Shown piece after piece: positions 1 through 10,284 of a DNA stretch of 64,000 nt (positions are counted from its first letter, which is position 1; every line of letters begins with the position of its first letter). Origin of the DNA: Alternaria dauci (Eukaryota > Ascomycota > Dothideomycetes > Pleosporales > Pleosporaceae). Made by a program: the position numbers and the translations under genes. Below the pieces are notes generated by a model. It was not told the origin of the DNA. It searched no databases and saw only the letters and a program-made list of their open reading frames with translations. Where the stretch lies: assembly GCF_042100115.1 (NCBI RefSeq), contig NC_091278.1, forward strand, positions 2,170,001 through 2,234,000, written 5' to 3'.

Positions 1-1361
1 CCTTCCGGTCTTGGTAGTCGCGGACAGCTCTTCGGATCAGCTCTTCTTCGTCCGCCGTGAAATCACCAGTCTCCCGGAGGTCTGGAGGATAGCTCACAGT
101 GTGATTGACGCCTGCCAGGGCCCTCTCCGCCGCGGTACTAGTTTGAGCTTTTTTTCTCTTATACCTGAACTTGCCACTCTCCCGCCGCAGTGTGGCTTTC
201 TTGGTGGTTGAGTTTCTCTTTTTCTTTCTCTTCTTCTCTCTCTCTTCGGACCCACTGCGATTGGTGTCGTCCGGGCCGCGGTAGTTGTCCTCGTCGCTAG
301 AAACAGGCTCCCGCGTGATGCTGGCTTCATCGTCACCGGTCTGGCCGTGGCCATTCGTGGGGCGTGGGTCGTCGTCGGGAATCTCGTAGATGTTCTTCGA
401 CTTTGCAATTGGCGTTTGCGGCTTCTTGACCCGCTTCAGCTTCGTCTTCTCGACGGTCCATGATAAGTCACCATCTTCGTCGTTGCTGTCGTGAGGTCCA
501 TGTTGGATCAGGTCCTTTACTCTAGTTGCGCTCTTTGTGCTACCAATCTTGCGGCGCTTGGGTGTGGGCGTTGCATCTACGCCTTCGGGGTGTGGCGCAA
601 CGGCCGCCTCCATGTGCGAGGGAGACAGTGCTCTCTCTAGGAGCCTGCTCATGTCTTCGTCATTGTCAACGTCTTGTTCCTGTGTGGCATCGCGACTGAG
701 TCTATCCCGTCTTGTCCGCTTGCTCTTCTTGTATGTGCGTTTGCTTTTGGTGGCGCTGGACGGAACGACGTAGCTGGACGTAATGATGTTGCTGGACGGA
801 ACGACGTTGCTGGACGGAACGACGTTGCTGGATGGAACGGCATGGTTGGCAGTGGGCGATGGGGGGGACGAATGCAGAGACTGTGGGGGGACTTGCGAGT
901 CCGGTACTTTTACGAGAGGCGAAGGCATGAATGCGTTGGCAGTGGGGGGTCTGGGTTCAGGTTGGGACGCTGGGAAGGGAAACGGAGAGGAGGCTGCGTC
1001 GTCGCTCTGGTCTAGCATGTCCTGAGTAGTCGCTGCCTGAGATGGCGTAGGACTGCCCTTGCCAGACTCGTGCGCGCCCTTCCGCTTGCGCTTCTTGCGT
1101 GGAGATGGCGAGGCATCGTGGCTGCCGTCGACCTGAGAGGGTGTCATGTCTGCGGCGGCGGCGGCAGAGCGCGTGCCTTCCTCGTCCATGAGCTGCTGCG
1201 ACGCGGCTACATCGTCCATGTCTGCACCTAAAACTATAACGCGTCAGCCGTGTCGTCGCACACAGCAGAAAAAAAAGTGACTTTGGTGGAGCTGCACGGT
1301 AGCATCAAAAGCGCGTCAGGCTCGTGTACTTACTAAAGCGGGCGGCGGGGGAAGCTACCAT
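1..1361 (-). CDS. Myb/Reb1-like nuclear DNA-binding protein, N-terminal part (3' end off the window)
   Basis: Partial gene running off the left edge, about 418 codons visible. I place the ATG at 1361-1359 with a 28-nt first exon (1334-1361), an intron at 1228-1333 (GTAAGT donor, TTTTAG acceptor) and an exon continuing in frame from 1227 to base 1. If the first exon is not used, ATG 1219-1217 is in frame. The product is highly charged and low in complexity. It has basic clusters of nuclear-localisation type near residues 52-60 (RKKRKRKG) and near 339, acidic stretches between them, and a perfect hexapeptide repeat (SSNVVP) near residues 139-165. The last visible residues, with the motif FTADEEELIRRA near residue 399, resemble the entry to the Myb region of fungal Reb1/TTF1-like RNA polymerase I termination or enhancer-binding factors. 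That assignment is an inference from the motif, since the Myb repeats themselves lie outside the window. Any nuclear chromatin protein with the same entry motif is an alternative. Confidence 0.6.
761..838. repeat. In-frame 18-bp tandem repeat, about four copies
   Basis: Units start at 761, 779, 797 and 815, followed by a partial degenerate unit. The 797 and 815 units are identical; the others differ by a few bases. Eighteen bases keep the frame, so on the minus strand each unit adds the hexapeptide SSNVVP or a variant of it. This is a coding minisatellite inside the disordered region of the Reb1-like protein. Confidence 0.9.
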
Positions 1362-2083
1362 GGCTACCTTTGCGACGCGATTGGGACTTTGAACAGGCTG
1401 CGATGACGTCGTGCCCATCTCCTTCCTGAGACCCGCAAAGAGCGCATGCCCGGGGCTGGAGTCGAGCATTGGCTGGTGTCGTGATTCCTGCTATCTGACC
1501 ACAAACGTTGGTGAGCGACTGCAGAAAGTGACTTGTCGCCTTGTACAGTACATGCTTGCGGTGCCTGACTAGTAAAAGTGGGGCCGCTCCGTCTCCCATC
1601 CCCAATCCCCGCTCACTCTGCACTTTACCCTCGCATCACCACGGCACGCCATACAAGAGAAAAATCGAACGCCCTACTTACGTAACTACAGGAAGAGCAA
1701 TTAATCCTCCTTGTATAGTAGTACTCTACCTACACAGCTACAGGAGTAACGTTCTCTTATATTATAATACTCCCAAGGTCTACCAAGGCAACTAGAAGGA
1801 GGAAAAAAGAGGAGCCAACGCGAAGTAAGAGAATGCACCGACAAGGGAAGACTTCGTGGGGCAACAATGCTGCCTGAAGGTGGAGGTGCACTGCGAAAGA
1901 AGGCCAAGATGGCATGCACGATTCATTACCAGCAATTCGTCGCACTACAAGCCAACCTCTCTCCTCTCCCTTTCGCTTCCGGACGCTTTGCAATTCCCGC
2001 TGCCTCTCACCCTGCCATCCCATGTTACCGTGAATGGCAAACGCCAACGACTACAAATCCCCACAGTGGTCTCCTCCACTTCC
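1362..2083. other. Intergenic, head of the Reb1-like gene to tail of the MFS gene
   Basis: I see no convincing gene. The open frames here are short and lack fungal coding character. The segment holds one copy of a short interspersed repeat at about 1693-1765, listed separately. Confidence 0.6.
1693..1765 (+). repeat. Short interspersed repeat, copy 1
   Basis: AT-rich segment beginning at the AATTAAT box. It matches a second copy at about 60431-60495 in the same orientation. Shared blocks are AATTAAT, CTTGTATAG, ACTCTACCTA, the ACTAC/GCTAC box and CGTTC, in the same order and with nearly the same spacing. Identity is high over roughly 60 bases and fades on both sides. It may be an edge of a decayed miniature transposon. 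No protein is encoded. Confidence 0.6.
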
Positions 2084-3729
2084 CTAGTACACATAGAAGT
2101 TGATCGCCTCGTTGTCCGATGCGCGGATCTTCTTGTTGTCCCTCATCAAAATAATTCTCATCACCCACGCACACAGCACCACGCCCGCCGAAAAGCCCAC
2201 GCTTGCCCACATGGCCTTGCCGAAGCGTGGTGCGTCGGTGTCAGGCCACAGATACGGCGTGTACACGAAGGAGAGGTTGCCCATTGTATTCACGATAGCC
2301 AGCGCCACTGATTTCTTCTCGTCCGTTTGTCCGAGCACACCGGCAGTCCAGGCCAGCACGATATTGTTCACGCCATACGTCGCTCCCACGAACAGCACCA
2401 TGGCGAAATACCGCGCGCCAATGTTCAACGTGACAGTCCCCACGATGAAGCCCACAATCGCGACGGCTTTGGAGAGCGTAATGTGCCAGGTGCGCTCGTT
2501 GAAGCGGCCAGACGACCAGGATACCGCTACCGATACGAAGGCTGAGATGAGATATGGAGGACAGGTCAACACAAGGGTGATAGTTCGGTTGAACCCCAGC
2601 GTCTGCACAACCGTCGGGAGGAAGTTCTTAAAGCCATTGGCGCTCAAATGAAGATTTTGCATGAGTGCAAAGATCCATGTGCGGTAGTCGCTTGCTGCCT
2701 CTCGGAGACCCTTCCAGACGTTGACTTTTTCTCGCTTTTGGGTGGTATCTTGTTCGATTCGGCCGTGCGCCAGCTGTCGCTCGGCTGGAGAAAGCCAGCG
2801 GGTTTGTAGAGGTGCGTTGGGGAGAAGGAAAAAGGCGATCACCGCGATGAGAACTGGTAGCTAGATTAGTTTTGGTGGCATCACGCGGGTCCAGTCTGAA
2901 CGTACCCGTGAAGACTCCCTGTATCAGGAACAACCACCTCCAGCCCTCTAAACCGTGTTTGCCGTCGAGTCCAGCGAAAATCCCAGCTGCGATAAGACCG
3001 GAGAAAGAGCTCGCAAGTAGGTTACCGGTGTAGAACACCGACATCCTGGTTGCCGTCTCCTTACGCGTGTAGAAAGAGCTGATCATGTACAATGCTCCTG
3101 GATAGAACGGCGCCTCCGTAATTCCGAGCACAAGTCTATCGATATCGAGGTTAGTACAGAGTCTTCAGATGTGATCAAGCCAATCATACCTGCATGCCAG
3201 CATGCCGTGGTAGTCCTTCACAAGGACCATGAGTGTCGACACTATTGCCCATGCCATTGTCCAGCCAGCCATGTAGTGAGAGGGCTTGACGCGAGTCAGG
3301 AGCATGTTTGAGGGTACCTGCCCCACAAGGTAACTATACAAGAGTCAAAAAGAGCCCGAGTGTGGTGGATGGACTTCTTACCCGACGAAGAAGATGCTCA
3401 CGCAGGTGTTGTATTCTGTTCCCTGCAGGTTGAGGTCCTTATGCATGTTGTTGATCTTTCCGTTGACAATAGCGTTGCGGTCAAGGAAATTCATAAAGTA
3501 CATAATCCAAAGCATTGGCTGTAGTTGTCAGCAACGAGCTTTCAATTTGCATCTATGACTTGCTTACCATCATGTGTGTATCAAGCTTCCGGACTAGAGA
3601 CTTCTCCTCAGGAGTATACTCTGTCGCAGCTCCAAATTTATCCAGAGCAACGACATTTTGCGGTTTGTCCAGTGTGTCAATGTGCTCGATCGAGACCTTG
3701 GACTTGATATCATTGGAGGGAGTCGCCAT
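2084..3729 (-). CDS. MFS transporter, anion:cation symporter (allantoate permease/Dal5-like) family
   Basis: Spliced model: 3568-3729, 3382-3518, 3190-3333, 2906-3135, 2084-2853. It closes exactly at 480 aa, which suits the family. All four introns have GTAAG/GTATG/GTACG donors and TAG/CAG acceptors. A charged cytosolic N-terminus of about 55 residues is followed by the first membrane helix (motif FMNFLDRNAIVNGK), which carries the family-typical FLDR. Later come ITEAPFYPGALY and about ten further hydrophobic helices; the C-terminus is cytosolic. Dal5/Fen2/Tna1-type proteins of this family take up small carboxylates (allantoate, pantothenate, nicotinate, aromatic acids) across the plasma membrane with protons. 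The substrate cannot be read from the sequence. It is divergently arranged with the NRPS-like reductase, 594 bp between the two ATGs, which suggests co-regulation and possibly supply of its acid substrate. Confidence 0.9.
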
Positions 3730-4323
3730 GGTGAATGGATGCGGCTTTGCGACGTCCAGAGCTGATGATGCCTCAGGTCCTCCAGATTCCAGCCAGCTTT
3801 GTAGTTTCTCTTTTCCCCAGACCCCACGAACTTGGCCAAGTAGCTTGTTGCTGATCCAGGGATCGCTGCATGCCGAGATGCGGGGAAGCCCCGTGCCCCA
3901 TGGGGGTGTCGCATATCCGGCCTGCAAAAGATTATGTGTGTGCGCTGGTCGAGCGTATACGGGCTCAACACACAAGGTCAAGACGATAAGGGGGGTCGAG
4001 AACTCCAGCCGCCCGAAGTAGTCCCGAAACAGGCGTCAGCAGTTGTTGGCGGGATATTTATTTGCCTGCAGCGGATCGACCTACTCCGCAGTCCGATAGC
4101 TCGAAACCATCCATGAAGGTCTGAATCCTGCGGAAAAGAAAGTCTCGTGTGACCATGTGTACCAGTAGTTTGGCGCCAACTCAGCGGAATAGTTATCCGA
4201 CACACTGACATCACGTGCAATCGGAGATATCGGAACCATCGGAACCACGGCGGTTCAAGATAGTATAGATACCATGGTACAAGAGCCTCCTTTTGTGAGT
4301 ATCAGCAAATCAGACACATCATC
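3730..4323. promoter_or_regulatory. Shared divergent promoter, MFS transporter / NRPS-like reductase
   Basis: The 594-bp interval between two divergent start codons. Near the reductase side there is a CACGTG E-box (about 4213-4218), three closely spaced ATCGGA boxes (about 4220-4246) followed by CGGCGG, and a TATA-like TAGTATAGATA at about 4261. Repeated CGG cores are typical half-sites for Zn2Cys6 regulators. That they act on this gene pair is inference. Confidence 0.5.
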
Positions 4324-7300
4324 ATGCCTGGCTTATTGACCAAGACGAAGGAGCACGCGACGACGCCGGCGCTTCGTCTCGCTGGTGGCGATGACGCAAT
4401 CCTTACCATTGACGAGCTGATCAAGCGACGAGCATCAGAACTCGGAGATTCTCCCTTGCTCTGCTTTCCTAAGGAAGGCCTAACCGACTACGAAGATCAC
4501 TCAGCGCGGGCAATTGATGAGTATGTTGATGCAGCTGTTGATGTGTTGCAGCGGAGAGGGCTGGAGCCAGCGGTAAGTGAGAACTGAACTGGGTGAAGAA
4601 GTCACACCTGACGGTCGCGAACAGGATCCGTTACTTGCACAGGCTCCAACCATCGCCATACTCGCTCCTTCTTCTCTGCAGTTTATCATCACTCTTCTTG
4701 GATTGAACAGGCTGGGCTATGCCGCTCTTCTTCTGTCCCCGCGGCTCGCCAGCCCAGCAATATGTTCATTGCTTGAACAAGCCGAATGCGACACTATACT
4801 AACAACTGCCCAATTCCACGACGCTTTGGTGCAAGTGCGCAACGAAAAGAGCATCACGGTGCTCGAAATGCTCGAGCACAACGATTACTACAAGGTGGAC
4901 GCACCAGTGTTCCACCGCACACACGACCCAGAACGCGAGAACCCCAAAAGGGCCGTCATCATCCATTCATCGGGGTCAACAGGCCTACCAAAGCCCATCT
5001 ACCTCACTCATCGAAGCTGCATTGCGACATTCGCGCTGAATCTCGATCGCAAAGCTTTGATGACGCAGCCGCTATTCCACAGCTTCGGGTTTTATGAAAC
5101 TTTCCGATCAATCTACTCGGGAAAACCCATGTACTACGTCAATTACAACTACCCTATCACGAAGCAGAATTTACTAGCCACGATTGAGCACGTAAAGCCG
5201 GATCTCTTATTCTGCGTACCCTATGTTCTGAAACTCCTCGCAGATTCAGATCAAGGGCTCAAAGCTCTGGCCGACATTGATTTGATCATGTACGGAGGTA
5301 GTGCTTGTCCTGACGACCTGGGCGACAAGCTGGTCAAGCATGGCGTCAACGTCTGCGCAAACTACGGGGCAACCGAAACCGGACGAGTCATGACATCTGT
5401 CCGGCCACGGGGTGACGATGCTTGGAACTACCTCCGCATACTGCCCCAGGTCCAACAATATCTCTTGATGGACGAGATTGCTCCGAGTATATTCGAATGC
5501 GTTGCTCTCGATGGACTCAAGTCAAAGAGTACAATAAACTCCGACGACCCGCCCAACTCGTTTCGCACACGAGACCTCTTTGCGAAACACCCTACAAAGC
5601 CTAACCACTGGAAGTACGTCTCGCGCTTAGACGATCGCTTAACCTTGGTCAACGGGGAGAAAGTGCTCCCGATTCCAATCGAGGGCCGGATACGTCAAGA
5701 AGCGCTCGTTCAGGAAGCCGTCGTTTTCGGAGACGGCAAGACAGTCCCAGGCCTCTTGATCATCAAGGCCGACGCAGCAGCCGACATGGATGATGAGGAG
5801 TTCCTGCAGCACATCTGGCCTGCTGTTGAGGATGCAAACTCTCGCGCAGAAAGCTTCTCCCGCATTCCGCGAGATCTTGTTGTCGTGCTGCCGTCGGGAA
5901 CAAAGTACGCTACCACAGACAAGAGCACGTTCATCCGTGCCCAGGTGTACGAGCAGTTCAAGCGGCAGATCCAAGACGCATACGAGAAGTTCGAGAACGA
6001 CACCAGCGGATCCGTAGCACTACCGCTTCCAGAACTCGAGGCGTATTTGTTTCGACGATTCCGTGAAGAGCTCGGCGTGGAATTAGGCTCGCCCGAGTCA
6101 GACTTCTTTGCATGCGGTATCGATAGCCTGCAGTGCCTGCGAATGTGGAGTTTGATCAAGAAGGAGATTGACGTGGGTGGCAAGCAAGCTGAAGTGGGAC
6201 AGAACCTGCTGTATGAGACTGGTAACATCGCTGCTCTTGCTCGCTACCTTCATGGGCTGCGCACAGGCGAGGCGGAAGATGTACAAGGCCACGAACAGAT
6301 CATGAACGACCTGATCACAAGGTACTCGGCTGTCATGCCTGCTACACGGCCAGCCCACGGGAGGCATGTGGTTGCTTTGACCGGTGTTACCGGAGGACTG
6401 GGTGCTCACTTGCTCGCGCAACTTGTCGAGAACCCCCAGGTCTACGAAGTGTGGGCTCTTGTCCGAGCATCCTCTGACATTGCTGCGTTAGAGCGAACTC
6501 TGAAGAGCTTATCAGCGCGCGGCCTCAGTCCCACACAAGAGCAGCTGAAAAAGGTCATTGCCGTTCCGGCCGATCTCAGCAAGCCAGACTTTGGTCTAGG
6601 GACAGACAGATTCGACGAACTTGGTTCGAAACTGACGCTCGTCATCCACAGCGCGTGGGCGGTCAACTTCAACATCTCAGTGCAGAGCTTTGAGAAAGAG
6701 CACATTGCGGCTGTACAAAACCTCATAAACCTCTGTCAGACTACCTCACACGGCGATAAAGCACGCTTCTTCTTCTGCTCATCCGTCTCGTCGGCTGCTG
6801 GGACTCCGCGGCCAGGAACAGTACCAGAAGGCCCTGTCGCGTCCATCTCGCACGTGCAAAAAACAGGCTATGCGCGCTCGAAATACGTGGCCGAACACAT
6901 TGTTCTCAACGCGGCGAAGGATGCCGGTGCAGATGCCAGAGTACTGCGGATCGGCCAACTCGTCGGCGACTCGAGGATCGGGCAATGGAACACGACCGAG
7001 GGCATACCGCTCATGATCCAAACCGCCGTCACGCTCGGCGCGCTTCCAGCTCTCGACGAGGAAATGTCGTGGCTGCCTGTCGATCACGCTGCCCGCATCA
7101 TTCTCGATTGTTGCGACATTCCTACCAATGACTGCGACGTGCCTACCTCGGCCTCGTATTCTGATCTGGCTTCCCGCCGTAACGTGCAGGCTCGTGGTAT
7201 ACAGATTCCTCCACCTGACCTCGTCTACCACGTTCTCAACCCTACGCGCTTCCACTGGACGCGCGACATGCTTCCTGCTCTTGCTGCAGCTGGCTTCAAT

Positions 7301-7564
7301 TTCCAAGTCCTACCTACGGACGAGTGGATGGAGAGGCTGCGCAACTCAGAGCAGGATGCCAAGAAGAATCCTCCCATCAAGCTGCTCGATTGGTTTGAGA
7401 GCAAGTACGGGCGTGGGGCGAGTACGAAGAACAAGGGGGTTCTGGTGTATGAAACGGAGAAGACGAGTGCGAAGAGTGAGAGCATGAGGGGCATTCCGAG
7501 TGTGACGGATGTGGGGTATGTGAAGAAGGTGATTGAGAGGTTACAGGAGGAGTGGAGAGCATAG
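4324..7564 (+). CDS. NRPS-like adenylate-forming reductase (A-T-R)
   Basis: Two exons, 4324-4572 and 4625-7564, split by a 52-bp intron (GTAAGT...CAG), give 1062 aa. Domain order: an adenylation domain with HSSGSTGLPKP near residue 196, YGATETGR near 340 and a SRLDDRLTLVNGEK hinge near 430; a thiolation domain with FFACGIDSLQC (phosphopantetheine serine about 584); and a C-terminal NAD(P)H thioester reductase with TGVTGGLG near 669 and the catalytic Tyr/Lys of YARSK near 832-836. There is no condensation domain. Proteins of this plan activate one carboxylic acid as adenylate, load it on the carrier and release it as aldehyde (or alcohol), as in fungal aryl-acid reductases and L-aminoadipate reductase. 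It lacks the longer N-terminus of Lys2 and is more likely a secondary-metabolism enzyme. Substrate unknown. The carrier must be primed by a phosphopantetheinyl transferase located elsewhere. Confidence 0.93.
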
Positions 7565-9181
7565 AGAGGGAATTTAGCGCGCATATAGACGTTGTTCGGT
7601 ATATACTGTTAGTGCATATTTGGCTCTTCCGCCTTGGTAGTACCTGCCATGTTGTTTGCCCCGGGGAGTGGAAGAGTTGTAGTTCGATTGAGGTCATGAC
7701 GACGGGCTGATACTTAGGCCAATGTATTGTCAAAGCCAGTATGGAAATTCATAGTCATGAGTATACATGACAGATAAGATGTGGTGTCTTTGTTTTATAC
7801 TACTCAAATGTAAGCTACCAAAAAGCACTTCCAAAGCACAATTTTCTGTATTCTGCTTAGACAGACGCTCTCGCTTAGCAGGAAACGAACAATAGAGCGT
7901 GCTGTAGCCGAAAGGAATTATGCTGCATAATCAGTGTTAGGCTGAGTTTTTATTAACCGCAGACATACCTTGGCCTCACTAATATCGCCTCGCTATGTGG
8001 AACATCCCGGACGGGTTCGTGTTGACAAATGTGCGTCCCGTTAAAAATATCTAGCTAATATGCATACTACCTTTTTTGTAAGATACGCGCGAGCTTATGG
8101 TATCAGAAGGTTCCTCGAGAGGAACTCTTGCATACACACCCGAAGCGCAGGAGTAGCCGGAAAGACACGCACGCTCAACCCCTGGCCGGAAGAGACCACC
8201 TCTCCCTTCCAGTTGCTAGCATGTCGCATGTGTTGGATGAATATCGTGCTGTGGAAGGAATTGTCGCCGCGCCATCGGTGTAAGGTTGTGATATAGGACG
8301 TCTCACGAGATACCCCTCAGGCATTCTCAGGTCAGCCTGCTTTGAATGCTGCAACGACTTCGAAAGATTATTCTTTCGAATTCTGGACTGTTCCAGGAGT
8401 TAGATGGTTTGTTATTGTCGACAAAAAGCTTTCTTACGCGTCGCGTGGTACCGCTGGTTAGCTCGCTTGTTCGATTCGCATCCCATGTGGCTTGTTAGAC
8501 ACCTTACCATCCCCCAACATATTTTGCTTCTTTGCGCGATATTTCACCTTTGAAACTATCCCAGTGTGTAAATTCTCCGTGGTTTCAGAAGCGGTGAGTA
8601 GAAAGCTCGTCGTTGCTGGGTCACTGTGAAAGACATGTGACGTAACCACTGCCTTGACCGGAACATCAATTTCCAACCTTCCAATAAACCTACTTCTGCA
8701 TTCGCCTAGAGACTTCAATGGACCGTCTAAACCCAAAGAGTCGCGTTTCCAAGTGCTCAGCGAAGCCTGTGCTGCGTTTTTCTCATTTACCAAGTCGACG
8801 GCGATAACTCCGATGAATCGATGACGCATGACCTGCTGCGCTCTGACGATAGCTTGATGTAGCCAGTACCAAGTTTCAAGATATCACCAAGATAACTAAC
8901 AATCATTCCGCCATGCTCTTTTCATTCAATCATTACCTTTAATCCACAATGCAACCACTTCGCTTTGCAAAGCTGCGTGCAGCTACCATCACAAGCACCA
9001 CCCAGGCCACGAAATGTTCTCGTGGCTCTCGGTTTCATCCAATGCACGAAAATGTTCAACGTAGGACATATGGCAGCATGGGCAGTAACCCCGAAGCAAA
9101 GACTAGTGATGTAACGGTGTATGTTTGACCCACTGTGAAGCTCCCACAAATGGATTGCTGTAATGTTGATTGAGCTTCAAA
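7565..9181. other. Intergenic, about 1.6 kb
   Basis: Terminator region of the reductase followed by sequence without a recognised gene. The one open frame worth recording (8458-8829, minus) is listed separately at low confidence. Confidence 0.6.
8458..8829 (-). CDS. Possible small hypothetical protein (123 aa)
   Basis: Single-exon open frame from ATG 8829-8827 to a stop at 8458. Composition is balanced and protein-like (motifs FIGRLEIDVPVKAVV and FHSDPATTSF), with no signal peptide, membrane helix or domain I recognise. It sits alone between the reductase and the next hypothetical gene. It could be a relic of a larger gene or a chance frame. Confidence 0.25.
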   Translation of the reverse strand: MRHRFIGVIAVDLVNEKNAAQASLSTWKRDSLGLDGPLKSLGECRSRFIGRLEIDVPVKAVVTSHVFHSDPATTSFLLTASETTENLHTGIVSKVKYRAKKQNMLGDGKVSNKPHGMRIEQAS

Positions 9182-9775
9182 ATGACGTGTATCTTTAGGA
9201 TGGCAGGTCTAGCACTAGCTACTGGTGGTCTTTACCTCGCTCTCAGCAACGATTTACGCCCTATGTCGCGAAGCGACACTGAAGCAAATCTGCAGGCGCA
9301 TCCGACACAGCCTGGGAAGTTGACAGGCGAAAATGATGAAAATATGCGCAGCCAAAGGATCAAGAAGCGCGACGACTCCAGCGCACCAGGTGCCGGCAGA
9401 CCCGACCGAGACATAGGCCTAAGAGGCCATTCCCCGAATGACCCCCCAAAAGCCATGAATCCAGGCGCAATTTCTCCAGACATAGCTGATCCGGTTTGTT
9501 CCCACAAGTATTCATTCCTCCGTCGTGCGAATGCTAAGTACCATCAGGCGGGTCCTCGTGGAAAGCCTAGAAGCTTCAACTACATGTCTGGAAAACAAGA
9601 GGGTCTATCCAACGGCAACACTCATCATAGCTCTCAGATTTCCAAGCAACCAGAGATGAGCAAGAAGGGTGAAGGCGTTGCCGAAAGTGCCAAACTCAAA
9701 GGTACCGTGTCTACCAATCGTCCTGGTCCTGAGAACAAGGAGGAACGAGGCAAGGCTCAAATGGAGAAGAAATAG
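9182..9775 (+). CDS. Hypothetical protein with hydrophobic N-terminal segment
   Basis: Intron-free frame of 197 aa from ATG 9182; the frame opens slightly upstream only at non-ATG codons. Residues about 5-20 (IFRMAGLALATGGLYL) are a short hydrophobic helix that could be a signal anchor or mitochondrial-type leader. The remainder is hydrophilic, rich in Gly, Pro, Lys and Ser, and ends in a run of charged residues (KEERGKAQMEKK). No domain is recognised. Such basic, disordered proteins with one N-terminal helix are common unannotated genes in this fungal group. It is more convincing than neighbouring open frames because the composition is uniform over its full length, but a chance frame is not excluded. 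Confidence 0.45.
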   Translation: MTCIFRMAGLALATGGLYLALSNDLRPMSRSDTEANLQAHPTQPGKLTGENDENMRSQRIKKRDDSSAPGAGRPDRDIGLRGHSPNDPPKAMNPGAISPDIADPVCSHKYSFLRRANAKYHQAGPRGKPRSFNYMSGKQEGLSNGNTHHSSQISKQPEMSKKGEGVAESAKLKGTVSTNRPGPENKEERGKAQMEKK

Positions 9776-10284
9776 TGCAGACCATTCTTGAATAATACCC
9801 TCAATCATCGTTTCTGATCGTCCGCTACCGTCCTAACTTGTTTCGGGGCATTGACATGGCAAGTCGTGACATGAGCTAACTTTAGGCACTGCCAGGAGAG
9901 AGATTTCACTAGCCTGCGTATGGCCGGCGTGCAATTACAGAGCAACCATGTTATTCGACATGCACTCCTACTCATACAGGCGGTGACGTGCCTTGCCATC
10001 CCGCACCCCCGCTTTTCTCTAAACTCCACCAGAAAGCCAATAAAGACATCCGCCCAGTTGGCGACGACCTTTGTAAGAAAAGACAACCCGAAACACCTTT
10101 TGATCGCCTGGCAGAGGGCAAGACAGAGCTTTTCTCTGTCAGCAACGAAAGAAAGGAAACAAAGAGATATTATGCACCGTAGTGGCATCATGAGGTATCG
10201 TACAGGGCATGGAGTAAGAGAGGAACCTGCCGCTCTTCGCAAGCAGCCAAACAATTTTGGAAAGCGAGGTAGTATGAATATCGA
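9776..10284. other. Intergenic, about 0.5 kb
   Basis: Tail-to-tail interval between the hypothetical gene and the PQ-loop gene. Overlapping open frames occur on both strands, but none has domain features, and one overlaps the PQ-loop 3' exon antisense. Confidence 0.5.
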
